Below, piece by piece: positions 51,271 to 60,000 of a stretch of 64,000 nucleotides of DNA. The translations under genes and the position numbers were made by a program. The notes under the pieces were generated by a model that worked only from the letters and a program-made list of their open reading frames with translations, did no database searches and was not told the DNA's origin. How positions within the stretch are numbered: the first letter of the stretch is position 1; each line of letters starts with the position of its first letter. This DNA comes from Chlamydiales bacterium (lineage in GTDB: Bacteria; Chlamydiota; Chlamydiia; Chlamydiales; Rhabdochlamydiaceae), in the NCBI GenBank assembly GCA_016185065.1, contig JACPOL010000004.1:62001-126000 (forward strand). Direction: 5' to 3'.

Positions 51271-51813
51271 TTATACTATCTGGCAGAGCGCAAGCTCTCT
51301 GTATGTTTTGCCGCCTTCATTGTTCTGGAGATTGAGTAGACACTTTTGTACAATTCCGGAGAGGGCGCGAATGGGCGCATCGATGGCATAGAGCCCATTT
51401 TTCATCATCTGATCTACATAATTTCCCAGCTCGTCACTCCAATCTCCATCATCGCAGTACTCACAGGCTATAATGAACGGAAGTAGAGCAGTATAAAGCA
51501 GAGTTCTGAAAACAAGCTCTACCTCTACTGCTACAGCAAGAGCTGCATAGAAGAGCGCTCCTACAACTCTTCGTCCCATGCTCTCGAGGCAGTCCAGCTC
51601 TTTATTTGCCGTCATCCTGGCAACTTGCACTTTTTCATAATCTCCCTTTTGGGAGTTCCATCTTCGTATCTCATCAGTAAGCAGTGCGCCCGAATGTTTA
51701 TCAATTGCTTGCGTGCGAGGAGTAATGAACTCTGTTGTCCAATCCATCGCCTGTAGAGAAAAGGGGGTTATTCCGGCATTGTTAAATTCGGATCTAGTTG
51801 GTGTGTATACCAT
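51271..51813 (-). CDS. Paralogue family member P3
   Basis: 180 residues. FSLQAMDWTTEFITPRTQAID, LDCLESMGRRVVGALFYAALAVAVEVELVFRTL, IDAPIRALSGIVQKCLLNLQNNEGGKTYRELALC. The closest relative in the window is P0 at 27.9 kb (both have GGKTYREL and the ITPFSLQAMDWTTEF-type start), so P0 and P3 are likely a recent duplicate pair. Confidence 0.8.
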   Translation of the reverse strand: MVYTPTRSEFNNAGITPFSLQAMDWTTEFITPRTQAIDKHSGALLTDEIRRWNSQKGDYEKVQVARMTANKELDCLESMGRRVVGALFYAALAVAVEVELVFRTLLYTALLPFIIACEYCDDGDWSDELGNYVDQMMKNGLYAIDAPIRALSGIVQKCLLNLQNNEGGKTYRELALCQIV

Positions 51814-51851
51814 AAATTTTTTCCCTGTTTAATTTTTTATCAAAACTCGGG

Positions 51852-52394
51852 TTAGCAGAAGAGAGCGAGGTCATCGAACTCTTTAGGATCGCCCCACTTA
51901 TTCTCAAGATTCAGCAGGCACTTCTGCACGATCCCGGAAATTGCGCGCACCGGCGCGTCGATCGCCAGGCCAATATCCTTGATAAATAGAATATCTAAAA
52001 ACTGTAGCACACCTGTGAAGTCACAATTATCGCACAAGCATGCGTAAGCAATCCTGATAGGAATCAGGACTAGGGTAAGCGCAGCGCGCACAACAAGCTC
52101 TACCTCCACCGCCACCGCAAGGGCCGCATAGCAGAGTGCTCCGATAACTCTGCGCGTCATGCTCTCCAGGCACCCCATCTCCGCTCGCTCCATTATGGGC
52201 TCATTTCTTGAGCTTACGATCTTATTTTCATGATTGCGTATTGGGACAACTCGCACCTTTAGATCGCCTTTTGCATCTTTCGCCTGCTCCATTGGATGTA
52301 GAAAATCTTCAGTTACCCAAATCATTCCCGACACTGCAAAGGGAGTCATGATTGGATTGTTATAGTCTCTTGATTCGATTACGTTGAATACCAT
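51852..52394 (-). CDS. Paralogue family member P2
   Basis: 180 residues. FAVSGMIWVTEDFLHPMEQA, LESMTRRVIGALCYAALAVAVEVELVVRAALTLVLIPI, IDAPVRAISGIVQKCLLNLEN and FDDLALFC. Closest to P5 (both start MVF-VI and share the YDNN/YNNP region). 38 bp on either side from P1 and P3. Confidence 0.8.
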   Translation of the reverse strand: MVFNVIESRDYNNPIMTPFAVSGMIWVTEDFLHPMEQAKDAKGDLKVRVVPIRNHENKIVSSRNEPIMERAEMGCLESMTRRVIGALCYAALAVAVEVELVVRAALTLVLIPIRIAYACLCDNCDFTGVLQFLDILFIKDIGLAIDAPVRAISGIVQKCLLNLENKWGDPKEFDDLALFC

Positions 52395-52432
52395 AAATTC
52401 TCCTGTTTAATTAGTCGTCGTCGCAGATGCTA

Positions 52433-52954
52433 CTAGAAATCGCAGATGTTTAGCTCGTTTAACTCTTTACGGAACCCGCCCTCATTAACTACATCGAGCA
52501 GACACTTCTGAACGATCGCAGAGATTGAAAGCAGGGGCCCATCGATCAGATAGATTACAGAAAAAATAGCCTGAGCTATGCAATACCAAGTCCAAGAATC
52601 TTGAAATTTCCTATCTTGCAACGCGAGAAGCGGAAGGGTGAATGGAATAGCAGCAAGGGAGAGGGCGAGACGCACGATCTCCTCTGCTACAACTGCAACG
52701 AGAAGCCCTGCGTAGCAGAGAGCTCCAAAAACTCTACGCGCCATGCTCTCAAGGCATCCTAACTGAGCATCTGTTAATAGCGGCTTTCCAGTATGCCTGC
52801 CAAGCCTCACGGTTCCATCTGCATTCTTGAGTGGCTCTTGAGGATTCATGATCTCGGTGGTCACCCAGTCCATTGCACGGTAGGTGAGAGGTAGAATATC
52901 TGCGTCAGCGTGGGACCAGTCTCTTACCGCGTTTATATTCACTTGCATTACCAT
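52433..52954 (-). CDS. Paralogue family member P1
   Basis: 173 residues. YRAMDWVTTEIMNPQEPL, LGCLESMARRVFGALCYAGLLVAVVAEEIVRLALSLAAI, IDGPLLSISAIVQKCLLDVVNEGG and LNELNICDF. First gene of the tandem array, with promoter 53070-53098 and leader hairpin 52981-52998. Confidence 0.8.
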   Translation of the reverse strand: MVMQVNINAVRDWSHADADILPLTYRAMDWVTTEIMNPQEPLKNADGTVRLGRHTGKPLLTDAQLGCLESMARRVFGALCYAGLLVAVVAEEIVRLALSLAAIPFTLPLLALQDRKFQDSWTWYCIAQAIFSVIYLIDGPLLSISAIVQKCLLDVVNEGGFRKELNELNICDF

Positions 52955-52980
52955 AGATGCTTCTCTTGTTTAATTTTTTA

Positions 52981-52998
52981 GGCGTAGAGCCTACACCT
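52981..52998 (-). promoter_or_regulatory. Leader hairpin upstream of P1
   Basis: Minus strand GGTGTAGGCTCTACGCC after TTGCAAAAAGAGTGTGAAGA; perfect GGTGTAG/CTACGCC stem with one G-T wobble and loop GCT. Homologous to the P0 and P6 leaders. Confidence 0.52.
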
Positions 52999-53069
52999 CT
53001 TCACACTCTTTTTGCAAGAAATCTATTTCCAAACAGCTTCTTGTAAAATCTATAATAAATAGACATAAA

Positions 53070-53098
53070 ATTATAACACTTAATTACAATTACAGTAA
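53070..53098 (-). promoter_or_regulatory. Promoter of P1-P2-P3
   Basis: Minus strand: TTACTG, 17 bp, TGT-TATAAT. The -10 and its TG extension match the other family promoters; the -35 differs. Confidence 0.58.
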
Positions 53099-53125
53099 CA
53101 TTAATGATTAATTGAATATCTTTCT

Positions 53126-53272
53126 TTGATTGAGCGAAGCGAAATCCCTGGAGTGCGCGCGCTCTGCGCCGCCTTGGCTTCTTTCTGACCAGAGTTGTGA
53201 AAAACAAAATTTTAAGAAATTCAGGGCGGCGCAGAGCGCGCGCACTCCAGGGACCTCTCTTCGTTCGGTCAA
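53126..53272 (-). repeat. Family D palindromic element (complete)
   Basis: 147 bp: 48-bp arms (TTGATTGAGCGAAGCGAAAT…CTGGAGTGCGCGCGCTCTGC… and the reverse of TTGACCGAACGAAGAGAGGT…) around a ~50-bp AT-rich spacer. Partial forms occur upstream of P6, P5 and P0. The gene-proximal tip is conserved in all four. Confidence 0.85.
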
Positions 53273-53333
53273 AAAAAGATTAATGCTTAAGACAAGTAAT
53301 TTTTGTTTATTAGGAATGAAAGAGAGATCGCCG

Positions 53334-53386
53334 TGCCGATGCCTTAGAAAGGCGGCGCTAAGTTGCCGCACTCTAAAACCTAAATT
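53334..53386 (+). repeat. Degenerate fragment resembling family C
   Basis: GGCGGCGCTAAGTTGCCGCACTCTAAA resembles the right arm of family C (GCGGCGCCAGGTCGCCGCACTCCAAA); no matching left arm beyond GATCGCCGTGCCGATG. Relic. Confidence 0.5.
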
Positions 53387-53402
53387 TTTTTGGAAAAAAA
53401 TT

Positions 53403-53475
53403 GAGACTTGATGGACTCGAACCATCGACCCCCTCATTAAAAGTGAGGTGCTCTAACCAACTGAGCTAAAGTCTC
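53403..53475 (-). tRNA. tRNA-Lys (anticodon TTT)
   Basis: 73 nt on the minus strand. Acceptor GAGACTT/AAGTCTC, D-arm AGCTCAGTTGGTTAGAGC, anticodon stem-loop CTCACTTTTAATGAG, T-arm GTTCGAGTC. CCA not encoded. Confidence 0.95.
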
Positions 53476-53478
53476 GTG

Positions 53479-53553
<75 letters not shown>

Positions 53554-53624
53554 ATTCTAAAAACGCTAAGAATCTAAAGAATTCCCGCTATTATTTGCAA
53601 GAGGCACTTAAACCTACCATGCAT

Positions 53625-54176
53625 TTAAACAGTTAAAATCTCCTTCTCTTTTTGCGCAAAGAGGTCGTCGATCTCTTTGCAGAACTTATCTGTATACTCT
53701 TGGATGCTCTTTTCGGCTTTTTTCATCACATCCTCTGCGATCTCTCCATCGGCCTTCTGTTTGCGCACCTGCTCGTTGCCTTTGCGGCGCGTCTCGCGGA
53801 TGGTGATCTTGGAGTCTTCTGCCTTCTTCTTGCCCTGTTTAACGATCTCTTTACGGACGTTCTCATCCATCGGAGGGATCATGATGCGGATGGCGCCCCC
53901 TTCAACGATGGGCTGAAGGTTGAGGTTCGCCTTTTCAATGCCTTTTGCGATGGGGCCTGTTGTTTGGGGATCAAATGGCGACACCTGGAGCTGGCGCGAC
54001 TCTGGAACGGAGATGTTCGCAAGCTCTTTAATGCGCATATTTGAGCCGTAGACCTCTACCATCACGTTTTCAATGATGGCGGGGTTGGCGCGGTTGCTGC
54101 GAAGCCCCTTAAGCTCTTGCTTAAAGTGTTCAACAGTGGCTTGCATTTTTGTTTTTACTTGATCTGGAACGCTCAT
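53625..54176 (-). CDS. frr: Ribosome recycling factor
   Basis: 183 residues, normal length. Motifs LKGLRSNRANPAIIENVMVEVYG, LQVSPFDPQTTGPIAKGIEKANLNL, IMIPPMDENVRKEIVKQ and the C-terminal KEIDDLFAQKEKEILTV. Strong RBS AAGGAGAA. End of rpsB-tsf-pyrH-frr. Confidence 0.97.
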   Translation of the reverse strand: MSVPDQVKTKMQATVEHFKQELKGLRSNRANPAIIENVMVEVYGSNMRIKELANISVPESRQLQVSPFDPQTTGPIAKGIEKANLNLQPIVEGGAIRIMIPPMDENVRKEIVKQGKKKAEDSKITIRETRRKGNEQVRKQKADGEIAEDVMKKAEKSIQEYTDKFCKEIDDLFAQKEKEILTV

Positions 54177-54179
54177 CTT

Positions 54180-54914
54180 CTATTCTCCTTGGACTATGGT
54201 GCCGCCAACAACTCCATCCCTCTCTTCACAGATCGCTTTTAACAGGGCTCCTTTTTCAAAGAGGTTAAAAACATAGATGGGAATACGATTTTCACGACAG
54301 AGTGCTATTGCTGTAGCATCCATGACTTTAAGATTTTTGGCGAGTGCCTCTGAATATGTCAGTGTGCTGTACTTGGTGGCTTTCGGGTTTTTCTTGGGAT
54401 CGTCGGTGTAGACGCCATCCACAGTAGAAGCCTTGAGCAAGATCTCCGCGCTCATCTCACTGGCTCTTAAGCTGCCTGCAGTGTCGGTAGTGAAATAGGG
54501 GTTTCCTGTGCCGCCAACAAAGATGACGGGGATCTTTTTTTGGAGTGAGAGGAGGGCCTGCTTCCAATTGTACTTTTCTACAATCGAGTCTGCACTAAGA
54601 GCGCTCATGACGCGGCTCTCGACGCCAACAGCAGCAAGAGATTGCTGCAACACGAGGCCGTTAATGATGGTGGCGAGCATTCCGATCTGATCAGCTGGGG
54701 TGCGGGCGAAATCGAAGAGGGAGGCTTGAGCTCCGCGGAAGACGTTTCCTCCGCCGATAACGATGCCAATCTCTACGCCCTTCTCATGGATCTCTTTAAT
54801 CGAGCGAGCGATGTGTTCACATGCGCTGCGCTCGAATCCGAACTTTCCATCGCCCTGGAGGGCCTCGCCAGAGAGTTTGAGCAGGATCCGTTTGTACTTT
54901 ACCTTCATGCTCAT
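54180..54914 (-). CDS. pyrH: UMP kinase
   Basis: About 244 residues. Phosphorylates UMP made by pyrE-pyrF or by salvage. KRILLKLSGEALQG, GIVIGGGNVFRG, DQIGMLATIINGL and ILLKASTVDGVYTDDPKKNP. Start among GTG 54917, ATG 54914 and ATG 54908 is uncertain; I take 54914 for its GAGAG at suitable distance. Confidence 0.96.
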   Translation of the reverse strand: MSMKVKYKRILLKLSGEALQGDGKFGFERSACEHIARSIKEIHEKGVEIGIVIGGGNVFRGAQASLFDFARTPADQIGMLATIINGLVLQQSLAAVGVESRVMSALSADSIVEKYNWKQALLSLQKKIPVIFVGGTGNPYFTTDTAGSLRASEMSAEILLKASTVDGVYTDDPKKNPKATKYSTLTYSEALAKNLKVMDATAIALCRENRIPIYVFNLFEKGALLKAICEERDGVVGGTIVQGE

Positions 54915-54938
54915 CACTCTCTCGTTCCAAAGTTTGGG

Positions 54939-55790
54939 TTATGCTCCAACCTGCCAGCGAAGGAAGCGTTTGATGGCGAGTTTTTTGCCGAGGCGCTTCG
55001 ACTCGTTCTCTAGCAGCTGAGTAATGGTGATGGAGTTATCCTTCACATACTTCTGACAGACGAGGCAGCTCATATCGTAAAAGGCTTTTAGCTTCCCTTC
55101 GACGATCTTGTCGACGATGTTGGCTGGTTTGCCTTGAACCTGGCCTCTTGCAACCTCTTCCTCACGCGACTTGACATCGCTGGGCACATCTTGAGGAGCG
55201 AGATAGTCTGGGGACTCGGCTGCAATGTGCATTGCGATATCGCGCGCTAGAGCTTCCTGCCCTGCTCCACCTTGGAGTTCTACAACACAGACGATCTTGC
55301 CGCCCATGTGCGAGTAGAAGCCGATAGAGAGGTCTGGGCTCTTGGGGATGATTGTGAGGCGCTTCACTCTAATATTTTCGCCAAGGCTCTGCATCACGAT
55401 CGCGCGCTGCTCATCGTTTGTGATGCTCGAATCTTTGCGATTCTTCTGAGCTAAAAACGCTTCTAGAGAAGCGGGTTTTGTCTCAGCTGCATCACTGCAA
55501 ACCTCTTTAAGAAACTCTTTGAACTTCTCGTTCTGCGTGACAAAGTCTGTCTCGGCGTTCATCTCGACAAGAGAGAATGCAGTTTTGCCTTCAGCATAAC
55601 CGACGAGACCCTCTTTGGTCTCTCTTCCCTCTTTTTTTACAGCGCTCGCCATTCCAGCTTTACGGAGAAAATCGATTGCGCGCTCCATATCGCCGCCGAC
55701 CTGTTCAAGTGCTTCTTTGCACTTTCCCATGCCAACGCCAGTGCGCTCTCTGAGCTCTTTTACTTTTTCTGCTGTGACTTTTTCGCTCAT
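54939..55790 (-). CDS. tsf: Translation elongation factor Ts
   Basis: 283 residues. N-terminal VKELRERTGVGMGKCKEALEQ and the TDFVTQNEKFKEF core for EF-Tu nucleotide exchange. Overlaps the rpsB stop by 4 bp. Confidence 0.97.
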   Translation of the reverse strand: MSEKVTAEKVKELRERTGVGMGKCKEALEQVGGDMERAIDFLRKAGMASAVKKEGRETKEGLVGYAEGKTAFSLVEMNAETDFVTQNEKFKEFLKEVCSDAAETKPASLEAFLAQKNRKDSSITNDEQRAIVMQSLGENIRVKRLTIIPKSPDLSIGFYSHMGGKIVCVVELQGGAGQEALARDIAMHIAAESPDYLAPQDVPSDVKSREEEVARGQVQGKPANIVDKIVEGKLKAFYDMSCLVCQKYVKDNSITITQLLENESKRLGKKLAIKRFLRWQVGA

Positions 55791-56584
55791 GACTTCTCCT
55801 CATCAGCATCAACATCGCTCTCTCTCGATCTTCCAGCAGCTTCATCGATGCGCTCTTTCTGCTCTTTTGAAATGGTCAGCTGCATGTCGTTCTTCTGATC
55901 GATGATCGCTTGAGTTAGCGCTTGCAGGATGATCTTGATGCTCTTAAGAGCGTCGTCGTTGCATGCAATAACGTAGTCGATAGGATCTGGGTCGCAGTTG
56001 GTGTCGACGAGAGCGAGAACTGGAATACCGAGCTTGTTAGCTTCTGCAACGGCAATGTGCTCACGGCTTGGGTCTACGACAACGAGAAGCCCAGGAAGCT
56101 TGCGCATTGCGCGGATCCCTGAGAGGTTGCGATCGAGCTTAATCTGCTCTTTGCTGAGAAGAGAGAGCTCTTTTTTAGTGAAATCTGCTCCGCCTGTAGC
56201 GATGCGCTTCTCTGTGCGCTCTAAAGTTTTTACTGACTGGCGAATCGTAGAGAGGTTTGTGAGAGCTCCACCGAGCCAGCGTTCGCACACGTAGAACTCG
56301 CCGCACTCTTCAGCGCACTCGCGAAGAACTGCTTTTGCTTGTTTCTTTGTGCCGACGAAGAGAATAGATTTGCGTTTTGCTGTCATCTCTCGTACGACTT
56401 CAGCAGCCTTGCGGATCTGCTGCATGGTCTTCGCGAGGTCGATGATGTAGATTCCGTTGCGCTCTTCAAAGATGAAGCGTTTCATCTTTGGGTTCCAACG
56501 GTGCTTCTGGTGCCCGAAGTGGGCTCCGCTCTCTAAGAGGTCCTTAATCGTGATTTGAACAGTATGTTCTTTTGTAGTTGCCAA
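55787..56584 (-). CDS. rpsB: 30S ribosomal protein S2
   Basis: 265 residues. IKDLLESGAHFGHQKHRWNPKMKRFIF, ILFVGTKKQAKAVL, RWLGGALTNLSTI and VVDPSREHIAVAEANKL. Start is TTG at 56584 behind AAGGGACAAGG; no ATG is available before the conserved N-terminus. The C-terminus has an extended charged tail (RSRESDVDADEEKS). Confidence 0.97.
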   Translation of the reverse strand: MATTKEHTVQITIKDLLESGAHFGHQKHRWNPKMKRFIFEERNGIYIIDLAKTMQQIRKAAEVVREMTAKRKSILFVGTKKQAKAVLRECAEECGEFYVCERWLGGALTNLSTIRQSVKTLERTEKRIATGGADFTKKELSLLSKEQIKLDRNLSGIRAMRKLPGLLVVVDPSREHIAVAEANKLGIPVLALVDTNCDPDPIDYVIACNDDALKSIKIILQALTQAIIDQKNDMQLTISKEQKERIDEAAGRSRESDVDADEEKS

Positions 56585-56680
56585 GCCTTGTCCCTTTTGT
56601 TGTTTTTGACTGCGGCATCCCTACTTAATGTAGAGATTTCGGTCTTGGTTAAAAATTTAATTTAATCGACTTTCACACAA

Positions 56681-56751
56681 AGCGCCTGATCAGAATCGAA
56701 CTGACACAAGTAGCTTGGAAGGCTACGGTTCTACCATTGAACTACAGGCGC
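56681..56751 (-). tRNA. tRNA-Gly (anticodon TCC)
   Basis: 71 nt on the minus strand. Acceptor GCGCCTG/CAGGCGC, anticodon stem-loop GTAGCCTTCCAAGCTAC, T-arm with GTTCGATTC. Lies upstream of rpsB, as in Chlamydia. Confidence 0.95.
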
Positions 56752-56805
56752 ATTTGTCAATCAGAATCTTTTACCGCAATGCCACCTTTTTTTCCAATGA
56801 AAAAG

Positions 56806-56960
56806 GAGGCGCTCGGAGAAGAACCCGCCCGGGAGCACGGACATTAATGGACAGGAAACGGACGAAAACGGACAGGAAATGGACAGGCGGGCAAGAGAGA
56901 GGGAGAGAATTCTTTCTTCTGCGCGTGTCCGTGCTCGTCCGTTTCTTCTCCGAGCGCTCT
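56806..56960 (+). repeat. Family B palindromic element, copy 4
   Basis: Ends GAGGCGCTCGG / CCGAGCGCTC. G-arm left, C-arm right, the same orientation as copy 1. The right arm is shortened to two or three GGAC words. Sits between tRNA-Gly and the divergent PBP gene. Confidence 0.84.
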
Positions 56961-57036
56961 CTTACTCCCTGCGACATAAAATATAACTTTAAGGTTCTAC
57001 AAACTATAAATTGTTGTATAGAATGAGCTGGAAAAA

Positions 57037-60000
57037 GTGGGAATGCGGATGAGTTCGACGGTACACACCAAAGCGAATAGGGTTCTCAACCTGATTCTGG
57101 TTGCGCTTCTGCTCGTCCTGATCCGCGTCTGGTATCTGGGAACTGTTCAGCACGACCAGCACCTTGAGCTGGCCCGCAGACCGCAGAGAAGAGTTGTCAT
57201 TGAGAACGTCGAGAGAGCGACGATCCGCGACCGTTTCAACATTCCTTTAGCAATCAACACCATACAGTACAATATCTCGGTCTCATTTGCGCAGATCCGC
57301 CAGATTCCAAGCGTAGTTTGGAAGAAAGACGATAAGGGAAAGTGGGTGAAGACCCAGGCAAGGATGGCCTATGTGGCGGAGCTGTCAAAATTTTTAGCAA
57401 CAGAGCTAGGGTTAACCTCTCAAGAGGTAGAAGATGCGATCATCGGCAGAGCTTCTCTCTTCCCTCACACGCCTTTTGTCATTAAAGAAGATGTCTCAGA
57501 GAAAGAGTACTACCGCCTAAAGGCGCTCGAAAAAGATTGGCCTGGAATGCAGGCGCGGCGCTCTTCAAAAAGGTTCTACCCAAGAGGGAAGGTGGGCTGC
57601 GACGTTCTTGGCTACCTGGGCCCGATCAGCGAAAAAGAGTATGTGGCGATCGCCCAAGAGATTGAGGAGCTCCAAACCTATTTAACTCAGAGAGAAGCAG
57701 GCGAGCTCGTTCCTCTGCCTCAGGGCTATGAGACTCCCCTAGAAGTGCGGAAGAGATTAAAAGAGCTGAAAGAGAAGGCCTACACAATCAACGACCTGGT
57801 TGGAAAGAGCGGGATCGAGAGCGCCTTCGACCAGAATCTGCGCGGCGCTTGTGGAAAAAAAATGGTCGAGGTGGATGTAAAAGGAAATTTTATTCGGCAG
57901 CTGCCAGGGGGACGAAGAGCCAAGCCGGGCGAGAGAATCCTGCTTTCGATCTCTGCTGAGCTACAAGAGTTCGCCGAGATGCTGCTAGCACAGCACGAAC
58001 CTATTCGCGACAAGAAGAATCAGAAGGGAGAGATCAAGCTGGACTACCCTTGGATTAAGGGAGGCGCGATCGTAGCTCTTCATCCGAAAACGGGAGAGGT
58101 GCTTGCACTAGCCTCCTATCCACGCTTCAATCCGAACGATTTTGTTCCCTCGCAGAAACCGGAGAGCAAGCAGAAAAAAGAGTCCGACCGGTTGCGCTGG
58201 CTGGAGAGCGAGAGCTATGCCGGAGAGATCTGGGATGGGAAGCGTCCTCTAGAGAGAGAGGTCTTCGATTCTGTGAATCGCACCTTGAAAGAGGAGACAC
58301 TCGCGCTGAACTGGGAGCGCTATCTTGAACTGATCCTCCCCTCAGGGGGAAGTGTGAGAAGCGCATTAGATCGCCTTGGCGATCTAAGCACGTGCGTGCG
58401 CCTGCAAAAGGAGCTAGACACTCTGCTGCTCTACTCCGCACAAGATGAGATGGCAACATTAATCGATGCGCTTTACGACGAAGAGGGACACTCCCCTTCT
58501 CGCTTGCAGACAAAGGGGGGCTCCTCCGAAGAGGCGCGAGAAGCAGTCAGGGCGCGCTGCAAAGAAAAGGGAGAGATTTACGAATCGAGCAGAAAGTGGA
58601 TCGACTACTATCTCGCCTCCATTCCCAAAAACGATGATAAGCTGCTCTTGATAGATCTGGCCTATCTAATGGCAAAGAAAGAGGAGTTCTCTCCACAGCT
58701 TCTCGAGGCTGTTGGGGGACAGAACTTATCTACCGCTCGGGCTCTCTGCCAAGCTGCAATCTCCACTCAGCTGCTGCTTAAACCCTACATCCAGGAGCTC
58801 TATCACGACATCGACTTTAACGCCTGGAGACGTGCCCATTTTAAGGAGTTTTTAAAAGCCAAGCGCAGAGAAGAGAAGGAGTCTAGGCGCTACACGCGGC
58901 CCTACACAGAATATCTGCAGCAGCTCGAACGAGGACTCTTTAAGGAGTTCTGGGAGAAGAATCGCTGGCTTCTCGTACAGACATTTATTCTGGGCAAAAC
59001 ATCAGATCTACCTACGGAACTTCAGCCCTACGTAGCGCAAATTCTCGAGCTGCGCAAAGAGCCTCTTGCTCTGCACTCCTCTTTCGGCAGATTAAAAGAG
59101 CTGATCTCCTCTCTTCCGCACTCGACCGCACTCAGCTACCTGCAGACGATGCACTCGTTTCAAGAGCTCTCTCGCCCGCTCTTTGGCAGCTACAGACACT
59201 TGAGAAATGCAAAGGGGAAGCAGCTCGAGAAGCACCTTGCAGCGGCTTTTTATCCTCTCTACGGATTTTCTTACGGTAGATCGCAGGCATTTCGGCAGCC
59301 AACGCCACTGGGATCTGTGTTCAAGATCGTCACTGCATATGAAGCGTTAAGGCAGAGGCATCAGACGCTCTCCGAAAGAGTGTCGAGAGATCTTAACCCT
59401 CTAACTCTCGTCGATGACTTGAAGTGGGATGCAAACAAGAACACCTCAAAACAGATCTTGGGATATACCCTCTCTGGAGAGCCGATTAGACGTCTATACA
59501 AAGGGGGGCAGCTTCCGCGTAGTAGCCACTCCCACATCGGTCGCATTGACGTGACGGGGGCTCTGGAGCAGTCGAGCAACATCTACTTTGCGATCCTTGC
59601 AGGAGAGCATCTCGAAGATCCAGAACAGCTGGCAATTGCAGCGCGTGGATTTGGATTTGGACAGACCACAGGGATCGAACTGCCTGGTGAAGTGGGCGGG
59701 AGCGTGCCGAGCGATCTCTCTTATAACCGAACAGGCCTCTACTCGTTTGCTATCGGACAGCACTCTCTCGTGGTTACGCCGCTTCAGACCGCTGTAATGG
59801 CTGCTGCGGTTGCAAATGGAGGCCAAGTACTACAGCCCAAGATCGTCAAGGCTGTGGCAGGAAAGGAGGCGACTTATGAAGAGGAGTCTCCTTTTGAAAG
59901 CAGCGAGTTCTCATTCAAAGAGGAGCTAGCTCTCGTGGGGATCTCCTTCCCCTTCTTTGTAGAGACGCAGAAGGAGCAGATCAAGAGTTTCGTCTCTTGC

